A stretch of 64,000 bases of DNA from Robertmurraya kyonggiensis (GCF_005116465.1 NZ_SWBM01000002.1:62001-126000); one strand, 5' to 3'; positions 8,669 through 17,338 are shown, counted from the stretch's first letter. Notes: generated by a model from the letters alone, not told the origin. A program made the numbers and translations.

Positions 8669-10285
8669 TTAATTGCTACCATTTTTCAATAGAGCAGGAT
8701 TTACTAGGATCATTCCCTTGTTTCCGTATTTACCGCCCTTTACTTGTTTAATATAAGAGTGATATTCAAGCAGGTCATAAGCACGTGAAAACCGATCTTT
8801 GCCTTGAATCCTCTTTTTCGTTTTCTGATGAATTGTCTGTTTATCGACTACTAGTTTTTTCTCATTTAAGATTTTATCACGTAAATAAATTGCATCATTG
8901 AATGTATCATTGCGTTTCATCACCCCAAATACCTTTTGTGCATGAGTAATGAAGTAATCTTTTAGCAAAAAGGCCTTTTTGCAAATGTCCAGACTGACTT
9001 CGGATGTTATTTCCTCCAGATTAGAAGAATCAGCTGAATGAGCAACATGCAATAACCCAGCTACCCGTAAAATCTGGCCAACCAATTTACTTCCCCAAAA
9101 TCTTAGATGACCTTCGAAAATGCCATTGTCTCTGAACTCTTTTTCAACATCCATAATGAGATCTTTTAAAATGTTTATAGAGTCTTCACTTAACCGTAAG
9201 CAAATTGTTTCGTTCGGCGTAAACATCAGCAGCTTTCTAATCAATTCTTTATATGCCCTAGAAATTTCGACTGCTGTTGAAGGAGGAAAAGGCTCACGGA
9301 AGCCCTGATTATCGTTTGGCATAGAAAATAGAAACCTTGCAGGTATTCCTCTTTCATGGACGTAGGATGGGAAATTTTGAACTACTGTTGGCTGCGCTAC
9401 GATGCAGATGGTAAGTAACGGCTCAGTTAAAATTTCCCCCGGTCGTGAAACACGGCCTACTTGGAGGTGATCTCCACTATATCCTTTAAGATAAACATCA
9501 TGCTTTCCTTTTTCAGCTGGATCATTAAATTTAATAAATAAGTCACCTTCGGGGGACATAATAGAAATTTTTTCGTTATTCTTCTTTAATTCTATAACCA
9601 AATTTTCAGAAGTTTCATTATCGACCGTTAGTTTAGGCGCTGAAAGCTCTGGATGTTTTTGCAGTTCGTCGCTGATGCCTTCAATTTCTTGTAGTAATTC
9701 AGGATTATTCGTTTTTGCATAATCGGTTTGAAGTTTATCAATCCTTTTTTCGAGAGCCTGCCTCTTTAATTTCCTTTTTTCGATTTTTGGTTCCATCTCT
9801 TCATAAAGTTCTTGGGCATATTTATATAAAACTTTCGTCATAGCATTATAAACAGCTGATTTCCTTAATCCCGAAGGTAAAAGTGTTGCTGTATACGTAT
9901 TTAATGGTTCCTTCCAACCTGTTTTTGGTTCAATTGCGAATTTCTTACTTAATGCAGTCGATAACACTCCAATGCAAACCATCGCGGCTAAATCGATTGG
10001 AGTTTGAGTATCGATAGCCACTGCTTTCACCATATTTTGAATGGTGGCTGGAAAAATTTCGATTGGAAATGGAATTGTATCATACTCATCAAAAGTTACA
10101 GGCATTGCCCACTCTTCTTCTTCGGATAAAGATGGTTTACTTACACGGTCTGTCTCCAATGCCTTTACGACATCATTAAAGAGTTCAGTATTTCCTTCTG
10201 ATTTCTTTCTGTTTTCTTGCATAGCCAACTTCTCATCGACTGTTAAATATTCTTTTTGGCTTTTTACTACGTTTTCTTTTGTCAT
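8669..10285 (-). CDS. DUF3987 domain protein (primase/helicase-like, mobile-element type)
   Basis: 538 aa. The family hallmarks are present: PFPIEIFPATIQNMVKAVA near residue 70, an SGLRKSA loop near residue 139 in place of a standard Walker A, a charged coiled coil around 165-215, SPEGDLF near 245, and the LTICIVAQPTVVQNF and RGIPARFLFSMP strands. DUF3987 proteins are encoded by prophages and integrative elements, often with primases, and are thought to be P-loop-derived replication accessory factors. The gene stands alone here, 347 bp from the XRE gene on the same strand. The C-terminus ends in a winged-helix-like segment. Confidence 0.75.
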   Translation of the reverse strand: MTKENVVKSQKEYLTVDEKLAMQENRKKSEGNTELFNDVVKALETDRVSKPSLSEEEEWAMPVTFDEYDTIPFPIEIFPATIQNMVKAVAIDTQTPIDLAAMVCIGVLSTALSKKFAIEPKTGWKEPLNTYTATLLPSGLRKSAVYNAMTKVLYKYAQELYEEMEPKIEKRKLKRQALEKRIDKLQTDYAKTNNPELLQEIEGISDELQKHPELSAPKLTVDNETSENLVIELKKNNEKISIMSPEGDLFIKFNDPAEKGKHDVYLKGYSGDHLQVGRVSRPGEILTEPLLTICIVAQPTVVQNFPSYVHERGIPARFLFSMPNDNQGFREPFPPSTAVEISRAYKELIRKLLMFTPNETICLRLSEDSINILKDLIMDVEKEFRDNGIFEGHLRFWGSKLVGQILRVAGLLHVAHSADSSNLEEITSEVSLDICKKAFLLKDYFITHAQKVFGVMKRNDTFNDAIYLRDKILNEKKLVVDKQTIHQKTKKRIQGKDRFSRAYDLLEYHSYIKQVKGGKYGNKGMILVNPALLKNGSN

Positions 10286-10632
10286 TAGTTAAACCGTACC
10301 TTTCTGATAGTAATATATTGTTTGCCGAAGCTGTAATACGATACCACCAGTCTTTTTTCGTTCGAACCCCTTTTATAAAAAAAATATAGTTTTTTTCACT
10401 AAAAGGGTCCTAAGTACCCTAATTGCACTTGAAAGTAAGTCTATCAAGGAGAGAAGTTAGGGGGAGTAACATTTACGAAAGTACCCTAAATACCTTAAAT
10501 GCTAGGTAACAATGGGAGTGATGCGGATAGAATAGAACAATGCTGCAAAAGAAAAAGACCTGAATCATGGATGGAACAAACCCATGATTTAGGTCTTTTT
10601 GATATAAAAAGTTAAAGTTTTGAAGAGTATTA
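10286..10632. other. Intergenic region upstream of the DUF3987 gene
   Basis: No convincing ORF. It contains the terminator of the XRE gene (10552-10600) and the presumed promoter region of the DUF3987 gene. Confidence 0.5.
10552..10600 (-). terminator. Terminator of the XRE regulator gene
   Basis: AAAAAGACCT.AATCATGG pairs with CCATGATT.AGGTCTTTTT around a short loop, giving a long GC-containing stem flanked by A and T runs. It can act in both directions. Confidence 0.8.
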
Positions 10633-11001
10633 CTATTCTCTGCTACTGGAAAATAAAAAAATGAACAATGCTTTTTTTTGTTCAAATGTCATCTTTGAAA
10701 CTAATTCTCCGATTTTATGTTCAATTTCTTTGTCCGCATCGACAACTTCTTCAAAATTTATATCCGAAGAAGTTTGGTGATATATACTATCCTTTTCAAT
10801 CATTTGAAAAAATTGACTTCTTGTAATGTCAAATTCATGACATATAGATTCTAACAAGGAAAATGATACTTCCTGTCTTCCTGATTCAATCTTAGATAGG
10901 GACGGCTGGGATATTTTAATTTTTTTAGCGAAGTCAACCATTGTCATATTATTTTTCTTTCTAAGTTCCTTTATTAGTCTTCCAATTATTAAATCACTCA
11001 T
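10633..11001 (-). CDS. XRE-family transcriptional regulator
   Basis: 122 aa. The N-terminal Cro/CI helix-turn-helix is clear: IGRLIKELRKKNNMTMVDFA, then KIKISQPSLSKIESGRQEVS (recognition helix QPSLSKIESG). A short C-terminal helical part probably dimerises. It is transcribed away from a small-gene cluster starting at 11128. The 126-bp gap holds a perfect 17-bp palindrome next to the ribosome-binding site of the first cluster gene, as expected for a phage- or element-type repressor controlling that cluster. Confidence 0.85.
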   Translation of the reverse strand: MSDLIIGRLIKELRKKNNMTMVDFAKKIKISQPSLSKIESGRQEVSFSLLESICHEFDITRSQFFQMIEKDSIYHQTSSDINFEEVVDADKEIEHKIGELVSKMTFEQKKALFIFLFSSSRE

Positions 11002-11094
11002 ATTTCAACCCTCTGAAAATCGTCATTATTAGTAATCGTATCGTTATTGCATTTTACAATCAATATAAACCATGTTATATTCTAAATATAAATA

Positions 11095-11111
11095 TATTCT
11101 TATTAAGAATA
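11095..11111. promoter_or_regulatory. 17-bp palindromic operator candidate
   Basis: TATTCTTATTAAGAATA is a perfect palindrome around a central T. It lies 2 bp before the Shine-Dalgarno AGAGGG of the 11128 gene and 94 bp from the XRE start. A likely binding site for the XRE protein. Confidence 0.5.
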
Positions 11112-11127
11112 AAAGAGGGTGACAATA

Positions 11128-11424
11128 ATGATCGATGGATTTCAAAAGGTAGTAAACAAGTTAATTGAAGAAAGACTCGAACAAATTATTACAAGTGAAG
11201 AGTATGTTATGTACTCGGAATTGCTTCATAAGGATCTAGATGAAAAGCTTGGACAATTTGAAAAGTTCGAGGATGAAACCAAAAAAGATGAATTGATTGA
11301 TGATATTAGAGCTAACATTTTTGAGCAGGTACATATCCAAACGAAATTAGCATATCGCACTGCTTTTAATGATGCACTCGTGTTTGCAATAAACACCTTA
11401 GTAAATCCGCAGAAAATGTTTTAA
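11128..11424 (+). CDS. Hypothetical protein, 98 aa
   Basis: Small acidic helical protein (MIDGFQKVVNKLIEERLEQI to LVFAINTLVNPQKMF) with no recognised domain; it could form a helical bundle. ATG at 11128 is chosen over the upstream GTG because AGAGGGTG lies 6-7 nt before it. It is the first gene of a cluster running to about 14.1 kb and is divergent from the XRE repressor. The next gene follows within 15 bp, which indicates an operon. Confidence 0.5.
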   Translation: MIDGFQKVVNKLIEERLEQIITSEEYVMYSELLHKDLDEKLGQFEKFEDETKKDELIDDIRANIFEQVHIQTKLAYRTAFNDALVFAINTLVNPQKMF

Positions 11425-11438
11425 TGGGAGGCTCATCT

Positions 11439-11690
11439 TTGGCATATTCTAAACATTTAGGATTTATTCAAGTGGACTTATATAGAATTACAGAAATATA
11501 TCAGGATCCTCGTACCGATATTTATGATGAACTTTTAATGGATATAATAACCGTCCTTGCAAAGTACGAGGTTGTAACTGAAAACTTTATTTTTGACTTT
11601 AATAGTAGTGAAGATTGCGACAAAAAGGATATTTTTCACCTGTCACTTATAAAGGCGGGTAAGAGAATAGAGAAGGAAAATAACAGCTGA
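11439..11690 (+). CDS. Hypothetical protein, 83 aa
   Basis: The TTG start at 11439 is chosen because GGGAGG lies 7 nt upstream; the in-frame ATG at 11424 overlaps the preceding stop and has no ribosome-binding site. The sequence starts MAYSKHLGFIQVDLYRITEI and looks like a small helical protein. Acidic and basic residues are mixed and there is no membrane segment or known motif. Probably co-transcribed with the 98-aa gene before it. Confidence 0.45.
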   Translation: MAYSKHLGFIQVDLYRITEIYQDPRTDIYDELLMDIITVLAKYEVVTENFIFDFNSSEDCDKKDIFHLSLIKAGKRIEKENNS

Positions 11691-11766
11691 AAAAAGCAGT
11701 ATATTCGCTATTAAAGGTGAGCGCTAGGGAGGACTAATAAATAGTTATAAGAGGGAGGCATCTGAG

Positions 11767-12063
11767 ATGCAGGTATATTCAGGAAAGCTGGTAATAGATT
11801 TAGCAACAATTGTTGATGATGCAGATGAAAACATTATGAAAAATAATGCTCATGAAGCATTAACTTCAGAAGTGACACACGAACTGCGAACGATACTGGG
11901 GGCAGCTGGATATTTGGCTGGAAGTGTAGGAGCAACATTGGAGAAAGTTGAAGATGCTAACCCGAACGATTATTCCATGATTAAGTCATATGTAGAACAA
12001 TCAAAGAAAGATGTACAACGAGTATATAACAAAGCTAACAGATCTACTTTTAGAATTGAGTAA
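11767..12063 (+). CDS. Hypothetical protein, 98 aa
   Basis: Begins MQVYSGKLVIDLATIVDDAD; a short strand-rich start is followed by helices (EALTSEVTHELRTILGAAGY). A Shine-Dalgarno-like GAGGGAGG precedes the ATG. No family recognised. It lies in the XRE-linked cluster. Confidence 0.45.
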   Translation: MQVYSGKLVIDLATIVDDADENIMKNNAHEALTSEVTHELRTILGAAGYLAGSVGATLEKVEDANPNDYSMIKSYVEQSKKDVQRVYNKANRSTFRIE

Positions 12064-12245
12064 CATGGTGCAATAAATGCAGCTGTTCTATAATTCTAGG
12101 AGGCGCAGTCAATTCCGGAAAAACAACTATAAAAGGTTATCTTATTAATGTTGGGATAGTCTTTTTTTCGGCGATATTAAAACATCGAAATAAAGGAGAA
12201 GCGAGTTCTCTTTTAATTGTAACTGAAAAAAGGGTGTGGTTTTGG

Positions 12246-13850
12246 GTGGGTACTTATGTTCGTCTGTCTATTCTTCCTCATCAGATTTCACAACAAGATT
12301 GGATAAGTGTTTATAAAGAAACCGTGAAATTACTGAAAGCTTATGATTTTGCAGATTTAGGAGAAAAAAAGTTATTTGATATTCAGATGCCTGTATATGT
12401 TAAATCCGAAGAACATGAAGAGACTTCTCGATTTTGGAGAACATGTGGGAACTTAGGCAGTAAGAAATTTGCAGAAACTTTCAGGCTTTACTCTGATATT
12501 AAAATGTATAGGGAGGCTGCGCCAGCTTTTAATAATGAAACAGATATTTTAAAGGGATACGAAAGCTCAGTTGTTGTTTTTAATGCTAAGACTCAAGGAT
12601 ATCCATACCATCTTTACATATTAGCCATAGCTATGCTAATTGAGAGCCGTTTCCCAAAGTTTGCTAGTGTAAGTGGAGATATAGATCATCTGCAGTGTGT
12701 AAAAGCAAAACAATGGGCAGACACTCATCTCTCAACCCCAATAAAGTTACCTTTACGCGTTGATCCACGGCAGTTGCTTAACCGATTTTCTCCAAAAAAT
12801 GAAAGTGAAAAAATAGAATTGATTGAAAAATGGACTATTGCAGATCAGGAAAAAATCTTAGAGCTAGTTTATACGTACTCTGATAAAGAAACCTTCCACA
12901 AGTGGATTAAGGAAAAATTAGTTAAGCACTCTTCTCCAACACAAATTGGAGCTGTTAAGCTCTTGGTCTATTATCTGAATCTAGTTAGGGACGTTAATAG
13001 TTTGTTTTCAATGGCTTGCAAGGAGGAAGGTGGCCCCAAGTATAAACCCGAAGAAATGCTAAGGGCAATTACTCTTACTTGGGTAAGTATCCCTCCACAA
13101 AACTATGATTTTTTGGAGGCATTTCGCAAAATTGAAGGTCATCCAGCTATTGTTGAAAGAACATTTGGAATGATGGTAATGGATATCAAATTTTCGGGCC
13201 GGGAAATTAAAACCTATATACCTTTAAATGAGGTTGTGGAGAACTTCACCAATTGTTATCCAGAATGGGATAATAAAGCGAATCTTTTATTGCAACAAGG
13301 TAATAGTAGGATAGAAGAAGAACTTCAGGAATTTTATAGAAGTATTGCTCCTATATTGGATCTAAATAATGAGAAGGAAAGCGAAGGTAGTTTTTTTGAT
13401 AATGAAGATGCTTTTCTTTATTTTAATAATCATTCGGTTTTGCTTTCCGAAGAGCAGGACTTTCATTTAAAAACAGTAGCATATAGCATTGAAAAATTTT
13501 TAACCAAAAATCCTGAAATTAAAGAACGGTTGTATGGGTATGATATTGGATCGATGAAGCTAATACTCGGAAAGATGCTTACTGAAAAGTTTCGGATGTT
13601 TCTTACAGAAGATGCTTGGCTATGGATTGAAGGAATTCGGGAAGAAGAGTTTATTATGACGTTACTTGCAAAGCTAATACTCGATGACTCTTATAATTTT
13701 AAAATGAAAGCTAATAACTATAGGCTGTTAAGAGGCATGTTTGAAAACAAGCTAATCACTGAAAAAATAACAGAGTATAGAAAAGACCCCAGAGTAATAA
13801 CCCACATTCAAGAAATGATTGATAAGGAAAAGAACACTAATGAAGGTTGA
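12246..13850 (+). CDS. Unknown ~534-aa protein, partner of a zinc-ribbon-like gene
   Basis: Large soluble, helix-rich protein of no family I recognise. It begins MGTYVRLSILPHQISQQDW if GTG 12246 is used; GTG 12234 is also possible, and the Shine-Dalgarno AGGGTGTGG favours 12246. No P-loop, nuclease or methylase motif is visible. Internal helical repeats may exist around residues 190-300. It ends 9 bp before the 86-aa zinc-ribbon-like gene, so the two are probably translated together and may work as a pair. The same frame is open upstream as far as the previous gene, with a P-loop-like GGAVNSGKTT, but there is no start codon there. Confidence 0.5.
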   Translation: MGTYVRLSILPHQISQQDWISVYKETVKLLKAYDFADLGEKKLFDIQMPVYVKSEEHEETSRFWRTCGNLGSKKFAETFRLYSDIKMYREAAPAFNNETDILKGYESSVVVFNAKTQGYPYHLYILAIAMLIESRFPKFASVSGDIDHLQCVKAKQWADTHLSTPIKLPLRVDPRQLLNRFSPKNESEKIELIEKWTIADQEKILELVYTYSDKETFHKWIKEKLVKHSSPTQIGAVKLLVYYLNLVRDVNSLFSMACKEEGGPKYKPEEMLRAITLTWVSIPPQNYDFLEAFRKIEGHPAIVERTFGMMVMDIKFSGREIKTYIPLNEVVENFTNCYPEWDNKANLLLQQGNSRIEEELQEFYRSIAPILDLNNEKESEGSFFDNEDAFLYFNNHSVLLSEEQDFHLKTVAYSIEKFLTKNPEIKERLYGYDIGSMKLILGKMLTEKFRMFLTEDAWLWIEGIREEEFIMTLLAKLILDDSYNFKMKANNYRLLRGMFENKLITEKITEYRKDPRVITHIQEMIDKEKNTNEG

Positions 13851-13859
13851 GGGATGCAA

Positions 13860-14120
13860 ATGAAGCTTCTAATGTGCCTTGAATGTAATGATATATTTAA
13901 TCTGGATCTGTCAGAAAAAAGCTGCAGCTGCGGAAGAAGTAAGGGGAAATATATAAATCAGCAACTTGCCGAATATACTGGTGAATTTGCATTGCCCCTT
14001 GGCTTTACTAATTCATCTTTGATACAGGCAATTAAGCATCAACCGAATGAAGGAATGGGTAAGGAATTCACCGCTTTTGTCATCCCTAAGAACTGTGAGA
14101 CTTTTTTTAAGAGGTTCTAA
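13860..14120 (+). CDS. Small zinc-ribbon-like protein, 86 aa
   Basis: Contains CLECNDIFNL and KSCSCGRSKGKY, giving a Cys-x2-Cys ... Cys-x-Cys pattern that could bind zinc. The rest is a short mixed domain ending CETFFKRF. ATG 13860 is preferred to 13854 because GAGGG ends 6 nt before it. It sits directly behind the 534-aa unknown gene. Role unknown; zinc binding is inferred from Cys spacing only. Confidence 0.5.
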   Translation: MKLLMCLECNDIFNLDLSEKSCSCGRSKGKYINQQLAEYTGEFALPLGFTNSSLIQAIKHQPNEGMGKEFTAFVIPKNCETFFKRF

Positions 14121-14400
14121 GCGCTATTTTTTTACTTTAGAAGTGTTAAATAGATGAATAAAGATAAATTGAGCATCTAGCGATGATAAAATTTTAATCA
14201 TAGCAATTGGGTTGGCTAAGAAGGATTTCAATGAAAGTAATCAATAGAAGTTTATTTTATCAGATGATGATAAAGATTTGATTCATTTCATTATTAATGA
14301 ATTCTATTTGCAAATAAGCAAAGAATTATCAACCGCATCGTTAAACAGACCCTAAAAATAAATGATATGTTATTACGGAGTAGGTTGTAGGTGAATTTCA
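14121..14400 (+). pseudogene. Gene remnant in the intergenic region
   Basis: No intact ORF, but between about 14248 and 14355 one frame reads a protein-like stretch (KFILSDDDKDLIHFIINEF followed by YLQISKELSTASLNRP and a stop) with stops in all frames before it. It is probably the decayed 3' end of a lost gene. Confidence 0.3.
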
Positions 14401-14595
14401 ATGTCAGTTTCTTTATATGATAGCCTGATAGAAGAGATAATCAAGAAAGGCGAAGTAAAAGTACCATTAACAGATTGTGATGCTCAATTTTATCTTGAAG
14501 ATGTTTTAAGGGAGAAAGGAATACGATTTAAGAAAATTGTTCCTCTTAGAAATAGAGGAAGAGCGATTAAAACCCTAATTTTTAAAATTCAATAA
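14401..14595 (+). CDS. Hypothetical protein, 64 aa
   Basis: Small protein, MSVSLYDSLIEEIIKKGEVK to FKIQ, with a strand-helix-strand look and a basic C-terminal half. A weak GTAGGTG precedes the ATG. No family recognised. It lies upstream of a strong terminator and the permuted recombinase gene. Confidence 0.4.
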   Translation: MSVSLYDSLIEEIIKKGEVKVPLTDCDAQFYLEDVLREKGIRFKKIVPLRNRGRAIKTLIFKIQ

Positions 14596-14666
14596 AACTA
14601 TAAATTAGCTATTGCAAAATGCTAATTTAGGTGTTATTATATTTACAACTTAATAAACGGACAAGG

Positions 14667-14735
14667 GAAAACCCCAACAAATAAATTTACGACATTTTAT
14701 TAATTCGTAGGTTTATTCGTTGGGGTTTTTTTGTC
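14667..14735 (+). terminator. Long hairpin terminator before the permuted recombinase
   Basis: AAACCCCAACAAATAAA pairs with TTTATTCGTTGGGGTTTTTTT across a 23-nt loop, with a seven-T tail (about 14724-14732). It could be the terminator of upstream genes or an attenuator in the leader of the 14773 gene, whose ATG lies about 40 bp downstream. Confidence 0.7.
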
Positions 14736-14772
14736 GTATTTAATCAAAAATATAGAAAAGAGAGTGATTTAT

Positions 14773-15627
14773 ATGTCAAAAAGGGACAGTTTAGAGCAAG
14801 GAAATAATGAAAACTTATATCAGTACCTTTTAGAAGAAGAAAGAAAGCATAAAGCTGCGAGGATAGCATTAGGATTAAAAAGAGCAAGAGAACAAGGGCA
14901 GGTTATTATTAGCAGAGTACCTTTTGGTTACCGTTCCTCATATGGAAAACTACAAATCGATGTACAAGAAGCTAAAGTTGTAGAAAAAGTATTTCAATAT
15001 TTAGCTGAGGAGAAATCTTATAAGAGTGTTTCTAACATGCTTAATAGTCATGGATATTCTTATAAGAATAGGCCTTGGACTCCAAGTAATATCAGATTAA
15101 TAGCAAAATCTCCTATTTATATTGGAGAACTATATTTTAACAAGACAACAACTCGGTATCTAGATGACGGCAAATCTCAAATCATTAAAAATCCTCAAAG
15201 TGAATGGAAAAAAATAAGTGTGCCATCAATTGTGACACCAGAACTTTTCAACAGAGTTCAAAGGATTTTATCAATGAAGACAGATAAAAAGATTAAACTG
15301 GAGGAAAATAAAATGACTAGCAATAAGAAAATCGTATTTTACCATAGAACAAATTTTGGAAGTAAAGAAGATTACCAACCAAGCGCTCAAATACTAAAGA
15401 GTAGACTTAATAATATTGATAAATTTTATATTGACGATTCATGCTCAGGTATATCTGATCCTTTTAAAAGAGGTTCGTTTCAGAAAATGAAAAAAGACAT
15501 TGAAGCTGGAATGATTGGAAAGGTGGTAATAAAGGATTATAACCGTATTAGCAGAAAAAATGAGGATTTAGCTAAAGTATTAGACTTTCTTCGTACAAAC
15601 GGTGTTGAAGTAGTCATCTGCAATTAA
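14773..15627 (+). CDS. Serine-recombinase-like protein with permuted domain order
   Basis: 284 aa. Residues 16-165 match the helix-E and Recombinase-domain part of large serine recombinases: EEERKHKAARIALGLKRARE, RVPFGYR (48-54), then SPIYIGELYFNK. Residues 186-284 resemble the N-terminal part of a resolvase catalytic domain: KIVFYHRTNF, FYIDDSCSGISDPFKRGSF, DYNRISR and GVEVVICN. Normal proteins have these in the opposite order. The catalytic Ser of Y-x-R-V-S is Asn194 here, while the Arg-rich NRISR motif is kept. An in-frame ATG at 15313 (Met181), with GGAGG 8 nt upstream, could start the C-terminal piece alone. ATG 14773 has AAAGAGAGTG before it; the longer TTG frame overlaps the terminator. 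It may be a regulator or decayed integrase rather than an active recombinase. Confidence 0.7.
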   Translation: MSKRDSLEQGNNENLYQYLLEEERKHKAARIALGLKRAREQGQVIISRVPFGYRSSYGKLQIDVQEAKVVEKVFQYLAEEKSYKSVSNMLNSHGYSYKNRPWTPSNIRLIAKSPIYIGELYFNKTTTRYLDDGKSQIIKNPQSEWKKISVPSIVTPELFNRVQRILSMKTDKKIKLEENKMTSNKKIVFYHRTNFGSKEDYQPSAQILKSRLNNIDKFYIDDSCSGISDPFKRGSFQKMKKDIEAGMIGKVVIKDYNRISRKNEDLAKVLDFLRTNGVEVVICN

Positions 15628-15654
15628 TAAAAATATTTGAGAGGTGTTATAAGC

Positions 15655-15831
15655 TTGAGAAAACACACGAATGACATTGTATCGAAAAAAGGATTAGGCT
15701 ATGTAAGAGTAAATGATAAAAGGATGCTACAACAATTTGAAGAAAAATTGTTAAACGAGTTGAACTGCTTCTTAGAAGAATACAGGCGAATTAGAATAGC
15801 TACGGAAATTCTTCAGAATGGATACCAATAA
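15655..15831 (+). CDS. Hypothetical protein, 58 aa
   Basis: TTG start at 15655 with GAGAGGTG 8 nt upstream; the longer ATG frame at 15637 lacks a ribosome-binding site. Basic small helical protein (KKGLGYVRVNDKRMLQQFEE). It follows the permuted recombinase by 27 bp and precedes a terminator, so it is probably co-transcribed with it. Unknown function. Confidence 0.4.
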   Translation: MRKHTNDIVSKKGLGYVRVNDKRMLQQFEEKLLNELNCFLEEYRRIRIATEILQNGYQ

Positions 15832-15838
15832 TGAATTA

Positions 15839-15867
15839 AAAACCGTCTTCAATTTAGACGGTTTTTT
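15839..15867 (+). terminator. Terminator after the recombinase-like operon
   Basis: AAAACCGTCT / AGACGGTTTTTT with a 7-nt loop; a canonical intrinsic terminator. Confidence 0.85.
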
Positions 15868-16047
15868 AGGTTCATTAGGAATACCCCTATTTTTACCAAT
15901 ATATTGGTGGATAACTAATTTTACTAGTGTGAATTATTCCACAAGAAAAATTGTAAAATTATTTGTATATTTCTGTTAAAATAAAAGGAATATTTATAAT
16001 AAGTTAGGTTGAAAATCAATTTCATATATTAAGGGGGAACCATCGTA

Positions 16048-16530
16048 ATGAAAATTACAAAGGGGATTATAATTGGAATTATTTTCGGTTTAATTTTATC
16101 GTTCTGTATTTCATTTATATTTATGGTAGTTGCACAAGGATTAGCAGGTGGCTTTACATCTTTATTTGGAGAGAGATGGTTATACTACGCAACGTTTATT
16201 CCCTTTGTATTAACCTTTTCAATATTAGGATCTTATTTTGCAAAACGAGAAAATGTATCAAACAAAAAACTTTGGTTATTGAGTCTAATATCGGCATTGT
16301 TTATAACCCTCTATAGTGGAACTATTGGGGCTTTATTTGGTGAGTATCTTGTCAGGGGAGGAAGCCTTAGAACTTATACAGCGGGTGGTTTTACTGGCGT
16401 TAATGTAGAGGGTGTCTTAGTTTGGGGAACCATTTATGCTTTTATTATGTTGCCTTTGACTGTACCATTGGCACGTTTGAGCATCCAAGTATTCTTTCAA
16501 TTGCTTAGTAAATATAAAATACCGTGTTGA
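16048..16530 (+). CDS. Four-span membrane protein, 160 aa
   Basis: Hydrophobic segments lie at about residues 7-30, 45-65, 73-95 and 121-145, joined by short loops. The first segment could be mistaken for a signal peptide but lacks a cleavage site. The start ATG follows AAGGGGGAACCATCGTA. No family recognised. A terminator precedes it and another small gene follows 56 bp later. Confidence 0.5.
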   Translation: MKITKGIIIGIIFGLILSFCISFIFMVVAQGLAGGFTSLFGERWLYYATFIPFVLTFSILGSYFAKRENVSNKKLWLLSLISALFITLYSGTIGALFGEYLVRGGSLRTYTAGGFTGVNVEGVLVWGTIYAFIMLPLTVPLARLSIQVFFQLLSKYKIPC

Positions 16531-16586
16531 GCAGCAAAAAGTTATCTCTTCGGGTACTGTTATTAATTTGAAAAGGAGAAATTCCA

Positions 16587-16832
16587 TTGGTGATGGTTGA
16601 AAAGTTTAACCTTAATGAAGAAACGTTAAATTTTATACTTGATTTTGAAAAGAAAGTTGAAAAGGGTAGAGTTTTTACAAATAAGGAAATGGTAAAGCTG
16701 TTTGAATCGTCCTCTTTCTACAACGAGGTGGTGCAGTCTTATTATAAGACGGCAATACAAAAATCTATCTGGTGGGCTGTTAAAAGGAGTAATAACTGGC
16801 TCATGGAGAGAGGGAAATATACGAAAATGTAA
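16587..16832 (+). CDS. Hypothetical protein, 81 aa
   Basis: TTG at 16587, 8 nt after AAGGAG, is the best start; GTG and ATG follow directly. The sequence is charged and helical (LNFILDFEKKVEKGRVF, then IWWAVKRSNNWLMERG) with Trp-rich helices near the C-terminus. No known domain; possibly a small DNA-binding or phage-type protein. Confidence 0.4.
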   Translation: MVMVEKFNLNEETLNFILDFEKKVEKGRVFTNKEMVKLFESSSFYNEVVQSYYKTAIQKSIWWAVKRSNNWLMERGKYTKM

Positions 16833-16992
16833 TAGAGTTTAACTATGGGAAGATAGCTTCCAAAAAAAAATCGTAGTGAAGCTACAGTCGAGAGATATGA
16901 AATGAATCTGTCGCCTTTCTTTACCTCTTACATAAAGAATTAATTGTATGTTTTCATAAACTAATTAATCCAGAAATATCTAGAGAAATAGA

Positions 16993-17026
16993 CTCACTGC
17001 ATTAAATAACTATTTAATGCAGTGAG
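16993..17026. terminator. Perfect 16-bp hairpin
   Basis: CTCACTGCATTAAATA and its exact inverse are separated by only 2 nt, followed by ATAGTTTT. It is the strongest stem in the region. It may be a terminator for the 81-aa gene, though it starts about 160 bp after that gene. Confidence 0.5.
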
Positions 17027-17310
17027 ATAGTTTTCAATAAGACCCGTCTTCCATAAACGGGCCAGATTGTGGAGTAACTCATGTATTACGTAGTAGACAT
17101 ATACTGTGCAGCAACCTTTGAAATGACTTTTGGAAAATTAGGACCGTGACCTGTTATTTACTGGTATGATTTTAGTATGAATAATTGTTATGTTTGTGAA
17201 TTGTTTCACTTAAACTAACGAAGTTGGTTAGTGGAATAATGGCTTTCATATATCTGGTACACTCACCATTTTTTAATGGAGATTTGGAATACTCCTTTGA
17301 AAAAACAAAA

Positions 17311-17338
17311 AAGCTACCGTGCTTTGGTAGCTTTATTT
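17311..17338 (-). terminator. Terminator of the DUF3231 gene
   Basis: AAGCTACC / GGTAGCTT with a 7-nt loop, A-rich on one side and T-rich on the other. Placed directly after the stop of the minus-strand gene. Confidence 0.8.

Noticed and set aside
10473-10685. 70-aa minus-strand ORF overlapping the end of the XRE gene
   Set aside because: Runs through a terminator hairpin and has low-complexity Phe-rich sequence.
12090-12233. P-loop-like reading LGGAVNSGKTT in frame with the 534-aa gene
   Set aside because: No start codon in that frame before GTG 12234 and no other ATPase motif; probably chance or a relic.
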